Assembly: GCF_000330505.1 (NCBI RefSeq) | Contig: NW_004440426.1 | Coordinates: 727,100 to 746,607 of the forward strand | Direction: 5' to 3' | Source: Entamoeba invadens IP1 | Lineage: Eukaryota; Evosea; Mastigamoebida; Endamoebidae | DNA length: 19,508 nt | Shown: positions 7,813-16,625 of the stretch, piece after piece | How the letters are laid out: each line of letters opens with the position of its first letter | How positions within the stretch are numbered: the stretch's first letter is position 1 | The notes under the pieces: generated by a model | Seen by the model: the letters and a program-made list of their open reading frames with translations, nothing else | What the model was told of the DNA's origin: nothing | Database searches by the model: none | Translations under genes and position numbers: made by a program

Positions 7813-9234
7813 ATGGTCTTTCTGTTTTGCTTGTTATTAACACTTTATGTTTCGGCGATAGACACTTCTGTATTTAACACGTTAAGGATATATCAAGTGA
7901 TGGTTTCTTCATTCCAAGATGGAGACAGTAGTAAAGGGTATGGGACTGGGTATGGTCCTTCCTCTCACAAAGGTGATTTACGTGGAATAATTAATTCGCT
8001 CAATTACATCAAAGATTTGGGGATGAATGCACTTTGGATGACGCCAATTTTCAATTCCAATGGAAACAGTCAACTCGATTCCACTGGATACTTCTGTTAT
8101 GATTATTTCAATGTAGATCCCAAGTTTGGGACCAACGCAGAATTAAAAGAGTTAGTCACTAAAGCCCACAATTTAGGGATTTACGTCATATTAGATGGGG
8201 TCTTTGGGCATCACAAATCAGGGAGTGTAGCTGCTTCTCCGAGTGGGAAGTATCCTACTGGTGGTAATGACCCTGTGAGTTATCCTGGTTCTTTAGCTTT
8301 CTATGAAGAAGTAGCGACGTATTGGATCAATACCTATGAGATTGATGCGTGGAGACTTGACCAAGCCTATCAAGTTTCGACTCGCAATCAAGACCGGAAC
8401 TATTGGAAAGACATTCGCGAGTTAATTGAATCGACTTGTGATAGTAGAAAATCTCAAGGGAAGAAATGGGGTACACTTGGGTATATGGTAGGTGAGATTT
8501 GGGATTCTGCAGCTAATATCAATGCGTGGGGATATTATGCATCAGGGGGATATGGTCTCCGAAGTTGTTTCCACTTTCCTGGTCGATACAATTTAGTACA
8601 GACTTTAGCGTGTGAAGAATCTGGAGCTGGTGGGTATGATGCTTCCAATTTGGCGAACATTTTTAATGCGGGATATCCCGATTATGCTTATCCAAATATG
8701 TTTTTGACTAATCACGATTTGGTCAGATTTGGTAATTTGATTCGAAAGAAGTATTCATATGGAAAAGAAAATTCACTGTATTGGGGAAGACATAAAGCCG
8801 CTTTGGCTTTCTTGGCTACATACACGGGACCTATCACGGTCTACTACGGTGACGAAATTGGAGATCTTGTGGAGTGCTACTATAAACCAGGAGACTGCGG
8901 AGGCGCTTACAACGACAACGCGGCTCGAAGCGACGGGAAGATCTCGGGGTTCGATGCAAAGCAACAAGACTTGCACGATTTCGTTAAGAAGCTTATGACA
9001 CTCAGAGCACAAAATTCGGCTTTGTATAAAGGCAGCAGACAAAACCAAGACGCAAGTGGGTCATTATATAAGGTCGATAAGGTAGATGGATCAAATAAAA
9101 TTCAAGTCTTAATTAATACAAATACATGGGAGTATGACACTAAATGCGGGTCGGGAACTGATTTGATCACTGGAAAAAGTTACTCGGGAACATGTCATAT
9201 GGCACCTTTCGGCGTAATTTTGCTGAAGATATAA
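7813..9234 (+). CDS. Secreted alpha-amylase, glycoside hydrolase family 13
   Basis: A 473-residue enzyme expected to cut alpha-1,4 links in starch, glycogen or maltodextrins. A hydrophobic signal peptide spans residues 1 to about 15 ([15 protein letters not shown]). The family's conserved regions appear in order: region I DGVFGHH (128-134), region II RLDQAYQ with the nucleophile Asp183, region III GEIWD with the acid/base Glu228, and region IV TNHD with Asp302. All three catalytic acids are present, so the enzyme should be active. The catalytic barrel is followed by a short C-terminal beta region ending near residue 473. The start is ATG 7813; an in-frame TTG lies nine bases earlier but is not a likely start here. 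No intron is seen. Region II reads RLDQAYQ rather than the RLDAxK usual in animal amylases, which points to a bacterial-like branch, though the subfamily is not certain. An extracellular or vesicular, food-digesting role is inferred. Confidence 0.93.
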   Translation: MVFLFCLLLTLYVSAIDTSVFNTLRIYQVMVSSFQDGDSSKGYGTGYGPSSHKGDLRGIINSLNYIKDLGMNALWMTPIFNSNGNSQLDSTGYFCYDYFNVDPKFGTNAELKELVTKAHNLGIYVILDGVFGHHKSGSVAASPSGKYPTGGNDPVSYPGSLAFYEEVATYWINTYEIDAWRLDQAYQVSTRNQDRNYWKDIRELIESTCDSRKSQGKKWGTLGYMVGEIWDSAANINAWGYYASGGYGLRSCFHFPGRYNLVQTLACEESGAGGYDASNLANIFNAGYPDYAYPNMFLTNHDLVRFGNLIRKKYSYGKENSLYWGRHKAALAFLATYTGPITVYYGDEIGDLVECYYKPGDCGGAYNDNAARSDGKISGFDAKQQDLHDFVKKLMTLRAQNSALYKGSRQNQDASGSLYKVDKVDGSNKIQVLINTNTWEYDTKCGSGTDLITGKSYSGTCHMAPFGVILLKI

Positions 9235-9519
9235 GCTCTCTTTCCACCTTTTATTTCATTTTTTTTAATAGTAAAATATAATATTCATATTGAAATGATT
9301 GCAATGTGTGATATTATAAATTATAACAATTATTATTAAAAATGTTTTTTATTGGTTTTATTTTTACTATAAATTATAGTTTAAACAAACAATCTAATAA
9401 TGTTACACAATAAACTCTTATTACATCAATTATAATAAAAAAATCTCAAAAAATAAGATACAGATTGACAATGGCAAAACGAAATAACATATAAGGGGAA
9501 AAAAAGACGGAAATTTAAC

Positions 9520-11160
9520 ATGAAAAAGATCAACACGCAATGGCAGAAGGCGCAAGAGACAATTTTTGTTGATTGGATCAACAACACGCTATCACCGGAC
9601 GTTAATGTGACGTGTCTTGGAGAGGACTTGAAGGACGGAATCATTCTGATGCAATTAGTTGAAAAGTTGTCTGGAAAAAAATCGCCACAGAAATTGGTCC
9701 AACACCCCAGATTTAAAATACAGAAAATTTCCAACTGTTCAAACGTGCTAAAATTTGTAGAACAGGAGTTCAAGATCAAACCTCTGTGCTCAGCAGAGAA
9801 CATTGTAAACGGAGGTGGAGAGATCAAGTTTCTTCTTGGCCTTCTTTTCCAGGTGTTTATGATGTTCCATAAGTCAGATCTTCTCGCACCACAAAACACG
9901 GAGAAACAACAGAACGAAATTATCTTAAAATGGCTCACGGAACTTTTGTATCCCTACCAACTGGTGCTAAGTTCGATCGACAAAATGATGGAAAATTTCT
10001 ACAACGGAAAAATTCTTGTCGCTTTGCTCGACCTATTCTTTGAACAGAATACCGAATTTTATAAATATATGATGAGTAAAGGAGATGGCGAAAGAATTGG
10101 ACTTTCAATGAGAATGGCACACGACTTGTTGGGGGTATCAGAGGTGTTGACTACCGAGGATGTCATCGCGAAAAATATCGACTTCAGGGTGTTCTACTTT
10201 TATTTTGATTTCCTCATGAACGCTTTTAAGAACAAGAGTACTATTATGGACATTGACTTAATCCAGTTAGTTGAACAAGCGCTCCAACAACTCAATGGGA
10301 CTCAACAAAAAGCGGTGGATTCAAAACAGGCAGACGAGAAAGGAAAACAAGAGAGGTATGATGAACAACAAAGAGAAATTGCAAGAAAAAGAGAAGCCGA
10401 AGAACTCAAACAAGCCGAAACGAGGAGACAAGAAGAAGACCACAAAAAAAGCTTCGAAGAAAAAGTAGAAAAGGAGGAATACGTCATGATACCGAGAAAA
10501 GAAGACGAAGGCAAACAACTTTGCAAATTCCAGTCAGACCAAAATCTCATGAAAAAGAAACTCCCACCAATTCCAACGAGACGAAGTCAAACCTCCCTTG
10601 CACAGAGACACACTGCAACAAACACATCGTCCGCGCAACAACAGAAGACTGAAAGGTTTAAACCAATCGTCTTAAAAGATGTCATGTGCAGAGGAAGTGT
10701 TGGAGAAAGCGTTAAAGAGCCCTCTCGTGAAATTTCTGACAAAAAGGGAGATTTAGTTCCACTGAGGTTCACAAATGGATCGAACACAGAAAGGAGTTGC
10801 AAGTGTGAATGTGTAAGAGAACAACAATTACACCCATCTTTGCCTTCAAGAGCAACAGAGACAAGAGATGAACGCCTGATCAAGGAATTTAATGGTTCTT
10901 CTGAAATTTCTCTCCAACATGATGATGGTTATGCCGAACACAAAGGGCTTTTCCACAGGCATAGGCGTTTGTATGGTTCGGACAGAGAAATAGCCAGAAC
11001 AGAAGCTCCCACCCGAACGGTGAGAACAACAACTCACCAAGAACGATACACAAGCAATGGGAGAAATTGCTACAAAGAGACTTACTTCGACAGCGGGCAA
11101 GAAACTGTTACATACGAGACGCACGAGACGATAGTCTTTGGTGGGTTTTGGCTGATATAA
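9520..11160 (+). CDS. Tandem calponin-homology domain protein, probable actin binder
   Basis: A 546-residue single-exon protein. Residues about 7-118 form CH domain 1 (FVDWIN, then LGEDLKDGIILMQLVEKLSG, then a KISNCSNVLKFV helix). Residues about 131-238 form CH domain 2 (ILKWLTELL through GVSEVLTTEDVI and FYFYFDFLMNAF). Two CH domains in series are the actin-binding unit of alpha-actinin, filamin and fimbrin. Residues about 262-320 are a charged coiled coil rich in Q, E, K and R. A basic proline motif KLPPIPTRR (347-355) could bind an SH3 domain. The remaining ~190 residues are basic, serine/threonine-rich and probably disordered. No spectrin repeats, EF-hands or filamin repeats are seen, so it is not a standard alpha-actinin or filamin. 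A role in linking actin to signalling partners is inferred. The stop is 96 bp from the stop of the convergent gene. Confidence 0.88.
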   Translation: MKKINTQWQKAQETIFVDWINNTLSPDVNVTCLGEDLKDGIILMQLVEKLSGKKSPQKLVQHPRFKIQKISNCSNVLKFVEQEFKIKPLCSAENIVNGGGEIKFLLGLLFQVFMMFHKSDLLAPQNTEKQQNEIILKWLTELLYPYQLVLSSIDKMMENFYNGKILVALLDLFFEQNTEFYKYMMSKGDGERIGLSMRMAHDLLGVSEVLTTEDVIAKNIDFRVFYFYFDFLMNAFKNKSTIMDIDLIQLVEQALQQLNGTQQKAVDSKQADEKGKQERYDEQQREIARKREAEELKQAETRRQEEDHKKSFEEKVEKEEYVMIPRKEDEGKQLCKFQSDQNLMKKKLPPIPTRRSQTSLAQRHTATNTSSAQQQKTERFKPIVLKDVMCRGSVGESVKEPSREISDKKGDLVPLRFTNGSNTERSCKCECVREQQLHPSLPSRATETRDERLIKEFNGSSEISLQHDDGYAEHKGLFHRHRRLYGSDREIARTEAPTRTVRTTTHQERYTSNGRNCYKETYFDSGQETVTYETHETIVFGGFWLI

Positions 11161-11256
11161 TGTTCTTAATTTTGTTTAAAATAAATGATCAGAATTTTTT
11201 GTACGATTTACAGTTTATTTATTGCAAAATAAAATCTATTTTTAACAAAATCAATT

Positions 11257-14166
11257 CTATTTTTTGAGCAAATTTGCTGTCCTAATGATAGAAATATCAG
11301 TCTTTGCCTTCTGGGATGGCAGCATGTTTGTGATGTTGTTGAGAAGCTTTTGGTTGCTTATGAGGACATTCTTCATCTTTTCCTCTGACAAAAGCATCAA
11401 CAAGTTAATACCCTGTGGCGATATTTTTTCAACAAGAGCGGAAAATATCGGCATCACCTCGTCAGTGATATCGCTTCCTTTCACCGTTCTGAGTAATTTA
11501 TCACTCAGCGCCTCGTAAGAAACATCCTTTCCTACATTCAACACGAACAACAAGCATCTCAAGCACACGGATGTTTCCAAATTCTTTCCAGTAATCACAT
11601 CGACTGCTTGAGAGAAGTTTGCATTTGTGTACACTGTGCTGTATTTATAATTCATAATAGCTCCACAACACAATTCTACCTGATCGACAAGCTGAACACT
11701 TTTGTTTTCCATTATCGCGACAATCAAATCTTCAAACTTATATCGCGTAGCTTGACTAAGTAAAACTCGACCAAATACAAGTGAAAGAACCTCTTTATTG
11801 CTCCCGAAGTTTGTCAATATCCACCAGAAAATCATTTTCATATGTGGCACGATAACAACTGGTAAGACGACAATAACAAATGGGAAATACACTGCAGGAG
11901 AAGCAATGAATTTGGACAACACAACGTCCACAACAGCTTTCACCTTTAAAGAAATTTCGTGTTCAGGAGAGAGAGGGAGATAGAAGTCCGAGAACGCCTG
12001 GAGGAGTGGGAGGATGTACCCGTTCAAGTCGGCGTCCGACGTTGTCATAAAGTTGACGTACTCGACGAGATAGTTGTCTTTGATTAAGTGGAACAACACT
12101 CTGAAGAGTAAAGGAAACCCACCCACAAAATTTTCCATGAACTCCTCAGTCACACGAATTTGCTTTAACGATTTGATGAACTCGATTAACAAATTAGTTT
12201 TGTACAAACACATTGAAAAGATCAGTTTGACACACGGCTGAATGTATTCAACGTTTTTCGACTCACAACACATGTGAAGAATTGATTTCCCGCCTTCTAA
12301 TAACCCACCGGAGATATCTGGGTATATCTCTGTGCATAACACGCCAATGACATTAATGATCATATGTTCTGGTAAACAGTATAAATGCTTAATAAGTAAT
12401 GGAAGAAGAATAACATGGCTTTGTGGTGTTTGTTTGATTATTTGAATGACAAATCCGATCAGTCTTTGCACCGTTTCGATGTTTGCTTCGTCGTGTGAAA
12501 TGACCATTTCCATTTGAGTTGGTTCTTCCTTCTTCTCTGTCATGTCGTTCTCAATTTTCTCGACTTTAGGAAGTTGAACGGAGCGATCGCCAAAGACGAT
12601 TGTTCCATCTTTGGCTGTGTCAGAAGAATTTTCAATGCCGAGACCTTGGTCGAGTTGTGTGTCTTCCACTTGCATTGATTTAGGTATACGTAACATCGAT
12701 AGCATCTCTTCTAGACATTCTATTTCTTTTGGGATATAAGGAATTAGATTGAAAAAGGTAATAAGGCCATCTTGTGGTGGGTGAGTCAATTGGAACATCA
12801 CTTTATTAAAGAGCGACATGTACAATTCATTCAATCTCCTCCCATACAACTCGAACATGAAGTATGCTATTAATTTGATGTTTCTACACCCATCTTTAGT
12901 CGAAACGTGAATCAAATATTCGCATAACGTGTACCCTTCCATCCGTACATTTTCAATGTCAACGTCTTTCATTAACATCAATAAAATGTCGCTCACTATT
13001 TTCTCGCATATCTCGCGTTCTTCTGGGTGTGTACTCTAGCGGTTATTATATATTTATTCAATTACACTAATTACTCTTTGTCTAGTAACACAAACCTTTT
13101 CATAGTTCGTACACATTCGCGTAATTGCGTCCAATGAATAATCAATCACCCCAAGGACAGTATCATCCTTATTCAAATCAGTCATCTTAGTATTCACCAC
13201 TTCTTCCATCTCTTCTTCTTCGATTTTGACTTCTTCCATCGCAAGACTGGTCACCTCCGCCTTGTATTCCTTCTCCTCCAAGTTGTCGCGATTCTGTTCA
13301 CTCCGAATGGACTCCCCCAATTTGTTCTCAACAGCTTTCCACAACGAAAAGAGTTGACTCAGACATTCTTGGTTCATCCCATAGCGATACGGATATCGGA
13401 TCGCCTTCTTTTCAATAGCGTCGTAGGTCCTCTCGACTAACCCTATGAGTATCTCGCTGACATCTCCCGTCGAGATTCTTTCGATGCCCGGATATCTGTC
13501 GCTGATCTTTTCCGGCACTCGCGATTTGAGGGTTGGTTCGCTGTGGATACTAAAGAGTGTAGTGACGGGGTATAACATCAACACCGTATTCATCGCGTTG
13601 TGCCCCATTGCTACAGTTGCTATTCGCGACACTTGGAACTCGACTAATAACGAGACGTTCTCTAATTGAACTGGCGTAAACCGCGCCGTGTATGGACGGA
13701 CACAGAGTTCTCTAAAACAGAAATAAAAGAGGTTGTAGTATCTTGGGTTGTTCCTTATCAGTCCGGAGAGGGATTGAAGAGCGTGGGAATAGACTGTGAT
13801 ATTCATGGTGTTGATTGCATATCGCGTGATGTCCTCGGAACAGCGCTGGAAGAGTTGCGCAAGTTCTTGGGTGATTGCTGGCGATTTGAGAAAGAGAGAA
13901 AGGTATCGAATGATTAAGGATATGGTGACTATAGCTTGCTGTGTTGATTGCATTTGTCGAGATAGAGTCTGTTGGAGAAGATAGAGAAGGTCAAATATCT
14001 TAGGTACTATCATCGGATTGAGAGATGTCACTGTTAAAGACTCTTGATATAATTTGGTTAATAAAATCGTTCGATCCGTCGATGGTATCTTGAATGATTC
14101 AAGAGTAGAATCTAAAAGTGTCGGTGGCGGAACGGGTAAACCATAATTCTGCTGAAGAAATGCCAT
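11257..14166 (-). CDS. Symplekin/Pta1-like mRNA 3'-end processing scaffold, two exons
   Basis: The gene is read as exons 14166-13096 and 13035-11257 on the minus strand, giving 949 residues. Both exons are helix-rich, HEAT-like and have no transmembrane segment. Residues about 60-245 resemble the symplekin N-terminal HEAT part (FTPVQLENVSLLVEFQVSRI). Residues about 310-324 are an acidic linker. Residues about 358-470 match the symplekin pattern of a helical repeat followed by a stretch like DGLITFFNLIPYIPKEIECL. Residues about 760-930 match the C-terminal symplekin domain (FGRVLLSQ, then VELCCGAIMNYK, KLLRTVKG, ISPQGINLLMLL). Symplekin scaffolds the cleavage and polyadenylation complex in the nucleus. 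The ATG is at 14166. The first exon alone would end in a short non-matching tail. Total length is shorter than the animal protein (about 1270) and near the yeast Pta1 range. The identity is a pattern match by eye. Confidence 0.7.
13036..13095 (-). other. Intron of the symplekin-like gene
   Basis: On the minus strand the donor is GTTTGT (13095-13090) and the acceptor is TAG (13038-13036), giving 60 bp. Splicing is in phase 0 between ...NYEK and STHPEE..., and both sides stay open. Without it, the upstream frame ends after 13 poor residues and the downstream frame lacks an ATG at its edge. Confidence 0.88.
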
Positions 14167-14637
14167 TTAAGGTTTTTAGTTTTGTTATTTATTCTTATTA
14201 TTATTATTTATGAGAGTCTTTACTAGATTATTTTGTGACGAATAATAATTTTGGTGATTATTTGTCTAAATGAAAGGATATTTGGTACTCACTTTTTTTT
14301 AACTAAAAAATAATTGGTGTTAATAATTTAATGTATTAGTCTTATATTATTATTATATTAATTTTAAATACTATATAAATTAAAATATTTCTAGTAATAT
14401 ATATATATTATTATATTATATATTATTAATACTGAATTTTTAATATTAATTTAATTAATAATATATTATAGTAGTATAATAAATATTAATTAATATAATA
14501 ATAATATGAAAAAATAAAAATAATGAAAAAATATAAAAAAATTATAATGTTATATTTTAATAATAAATTTTAGTTTTACTATCTTAATAATAAATAAAAG
14601 AACTCCTTATTTATCTTTAAAACAATAAATAACCAAG
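14167..14637. other. Spacer between divergent genes
   Basis: The stretch is very AT-rich, with TAT/TTA microsatellite-like runs at about 14340-14480, and no gene is seen. A GAACT motif at 14600-14604, 34 bp before ATG 14638, is like the Entamoeba GAAC promoter element. That assignment is inference. Confidence 0.55.
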
Positions 14638-15210
14638 ATGACCAACCCCTCAAAAAAACAATCTTACTTTCCCACACACACGTTTGGAAAAGCAACAAAA
14701 CTAACACCGTTTTTAACATCAAACGCAAAACGACCCAGCGAAATGGTATATGAAATGTTATACGAAAAAATTGAAAATTTTAAAGAAAAAAAAGGAAAAA
14801 TCTCCCTTCCACTAATTGACGACTTTGGACTTTTGCAAAACTCAAAAAGCTCGTTAAGTTCAGAGTGTGCAAAAACCTTTCAAAAACCAGAAGACCCAAA
14901 GAGGATCGGACAACCAAGCTTATATAAACTAACTGAAAGTGCACAACAAGCGTTTCTAATATTATTGATGAGTCACTTCGGCTACGAGGTTGTGCTCCAG
15001 AAACCCCACAAAATTTTGAAAAAAAAACAGATTTTCAAGATCGTTGCAATCAATAAAATCAACACGAAGGAACAAAAAGAAAATTTCGAAAAAAACGAAA
15101 CAAGTGACAAACAACAATCTTCAACGAAAGAAGACGATTTCTTCTCGACGTCAATGTCAATTCTGCAATCTGAAGGTGTCATTTTTGATTTGACAAAATC
15201 GAAAAAGTGA
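14638..15210 (+). CDS. Unrecognised protein, N-terminal part of a frame-broken gene
   Basis: A 190-codon frame from ATG 14638 to TGA 15208. The protein is lysine-rich. Residues about 94-130 look like a folded segment (LYKLTESAQQAFLILLMSHFGYEVVL), followed by a basic KILKKKQIFKIV stretch and an acidic, serine-rich tail. No domain is recognised. The frame ends one codon after AAA AAG, and the following frame (from 15189) continues with the same codon style. One missing A in the run at 15202-15206 would join the two. The pieces may thus be one gene of about 288 residues with a sequencing error or a true mutation. No GTTTGT donor is available to explain the break by splicing. Confidence 0.6.
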   Translation: MTNPSKKQSYFPTHTFGKATKLTPFLTSNAKRPSEMVYEMLYEKIENFKEKKGKISLPLIDDFGLLQNSKSSLSSECAKTFQKPEDPKRIGQPSLYKLTESAQQAFLILLMSHFGYEVVLQKPHKILKKKQIFKIVAINKINTKEQKENFEKNETSDKQQSSTKEDDFFSTSMSILQSEGVIFDLTKSKK

Positions 15211-15500
15211 AAAGCGCAACCGTAAAAACGGATGACAAAACGAAAAAAATCTCTCAAAAGGAAATCTTACTTTCGGGGAATTTTGTTCATCAATACCTCA
15301 ACAACAAAATGAAAGAAAAAGATTTTGTTCTTGTTCCACATGACTCACAAATGGTGGAATGTCTTGAATATTTAATGGATGGAAAGACAGAGTATTTCAA
15401 AGAAAATAATACTGAGACTCGTGTTTCGTTTTACCCCACTGAGTATTATTCTTTTATTAAAGAAGAAACCAAAGACTTCATCAACGAGACTTTCCAATGA
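15189..15500 (+). CDS. Unrecognised protein, C-terminal part of a frame-broken gene
   Basis: The frame opens after TGA 15186-15188 and closes at TGA 15500, with no ATG near its beginning, so it is unlikely to be a separate gene. It encodes about 100 residues, starting near FDKIEKVKSATVKTDDKTKK and continuing with a folded-looking stretch (FVHQYLNNKMKEKDFVLVP, then YLMDGKTEYFK). It overlaps the preceding frame by about 20 bases. It is best read as the second half of the same gene. No family is recognised. Confidence 0.5.
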   Translation, partial: FDKIEKVKSATVKTDDKTKKISQKEILLSGNFVHQYLNNKMKEKDFVLVPHDSQMVECLEYLMDGKTEYFKENNTETRVSFYPTEYYSFIKEETKDFINETFQ

Positions 15501-15660
15501 TACGTATTGTGTTGATATTTATCTATGTACATTATGTCTTTAGCTCATTATTATACAATCAAGTTAATAAATTTGTTATTATTATAATTTTATTTTGCAT
15601 TTCTTGTATTTATAGCATTATTATATAGTATTATATAATATATAATATTATATATATAGT

Positions 15661-15710
15661 CACCCGCTAAAAGCAGGGCTGCAAACCGGATTCAACTGGT
15701 GGCTAGCCCG
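15661..15710. other. Possible structured RNA segment (nested stem-loops)
   Basis: CCCGC TAAAA GC-A-GGG can form a short stem at 15663-15678. Alternatively, GGGCT at 15676-15680 pairs with AGCCC at 15705-15709, enclosing ACCGG ATTCAA CTGGT (15685-15700). The two share GGG and so compete. The block stands out in base composition from its surroundings. It is not a tRNA or a known Entamoeba RNA that I recognise; it may be a transposon remnant. Confidence 0.25.
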
Positions 15711-16506
15711 TGTTAATTTTTAAATATTTTCAGCCAGAATTTGTGTTTGGAACTATTATTATTAATTTGTTCAATAAATTAATTAGGATTTGTCAGCCAG
15801 TAGTGATAAAAAAATGGCTAGCCACAAAATCGTCCAAACTATACACATTCTAAAATGATGGTAAAAAAGAAAACCATTCAAATAATGAGGAATAGAAATT
15901 ATAGTTTTATGTAGTTTTGAAAAGCCATAACAAATCTCCATGTTTTTATAATAGTTTTAAAACATAGTAAATTAAATTAATGGTAATAGTTTGTCGTTTG
16001 TGTCAAACAAAAAATACATAAAGACCTGCTACATACTTGCACTGGTTTACATAACAATTTTAAAAACAAAAAACATAAAAAATATTAGAAGAAAAAGAGT
16101 AAAAAAATCATTATTTTTTAATTGTAATTTCTTTAAGCAATTGAATCTTTGTTTTGACCAATAAAACACATTATAAACTTGTAGAACCATCTTTTTGAAT
16201 TTTTTTTCCCATAAATCTATTCAAGAAAAATTCAAGAAATAACAAAACATCAAACATATTATTCAACAAAACATCATTTCAATAGTAATAATGGGCTAAT
16301 AATTTATTAGAAAAACAAGAACAATGATGGGATGTGTTATATTTTCAAACACATCTTTTTAAAACACAATAAAATGACATATCATAACTCCAATCCATAT
16401 GATTGTATTATAATGGTACTGGAGCTTTAAACCCATATTACAATTGGTAGTATAATGAGAATAAAATTTTTACTTAAAACATAACCCACAACAAAAAATT
16501 AACAAT

Positions 16507-16529
16507 ATGTGTCATTTAAAATGACACAT
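16507..16529. repeat. 23-bp perfect palindrome
   Basis: ATGTGTCATTT, one A, then AAATGACACAT. It lies 97 bp before the transposase start, so it may be a transposase-related site or a promoter site, but no second copy at the other end was found. Confidence 0.8.
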
Positions 16530-16625
16530 CTTATATTAAAGTTGGTTAAAATAATAAATTATTTTATATACAATTTGGCTTTTAAAATGTGGTTAACAAA
16601 CGAAAATTTAATCTAACAATTATAA

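Larger units (their letters stand above)
15501..16625. other. Spacer with small GC-richer block and palindromes
   Basis: There is no protein gene. Positions 15659-15832 are richer in G+C and carry foldable and repeated short motifs, described separately. A 23-bp palindrome lies at 16507-16529 and an 8-bp-stem hairpin at 16331-16355. No terminal inverted repeat of the downstream transposase gene could be placed with confidence. Confidence 0.55.

Noticed and set aside
8773..9048. Minus-strand frame of 91 codons inside the amylase gene
   Set aside because: Antisense shadow of a well-supported GH13 gene.
10302..11124. Several minus-strand frames inside the CH-domain gene
   Set aside because: Serine/cysteine/phenylalanine-rich shadows of the lysine/glutamate-rich coding strand.
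15661..15710. tRNA gene in the GC-richer block
   Set aside because: No acceptor stem, no TTCGA-type B box and no anticodon arm can be formed.
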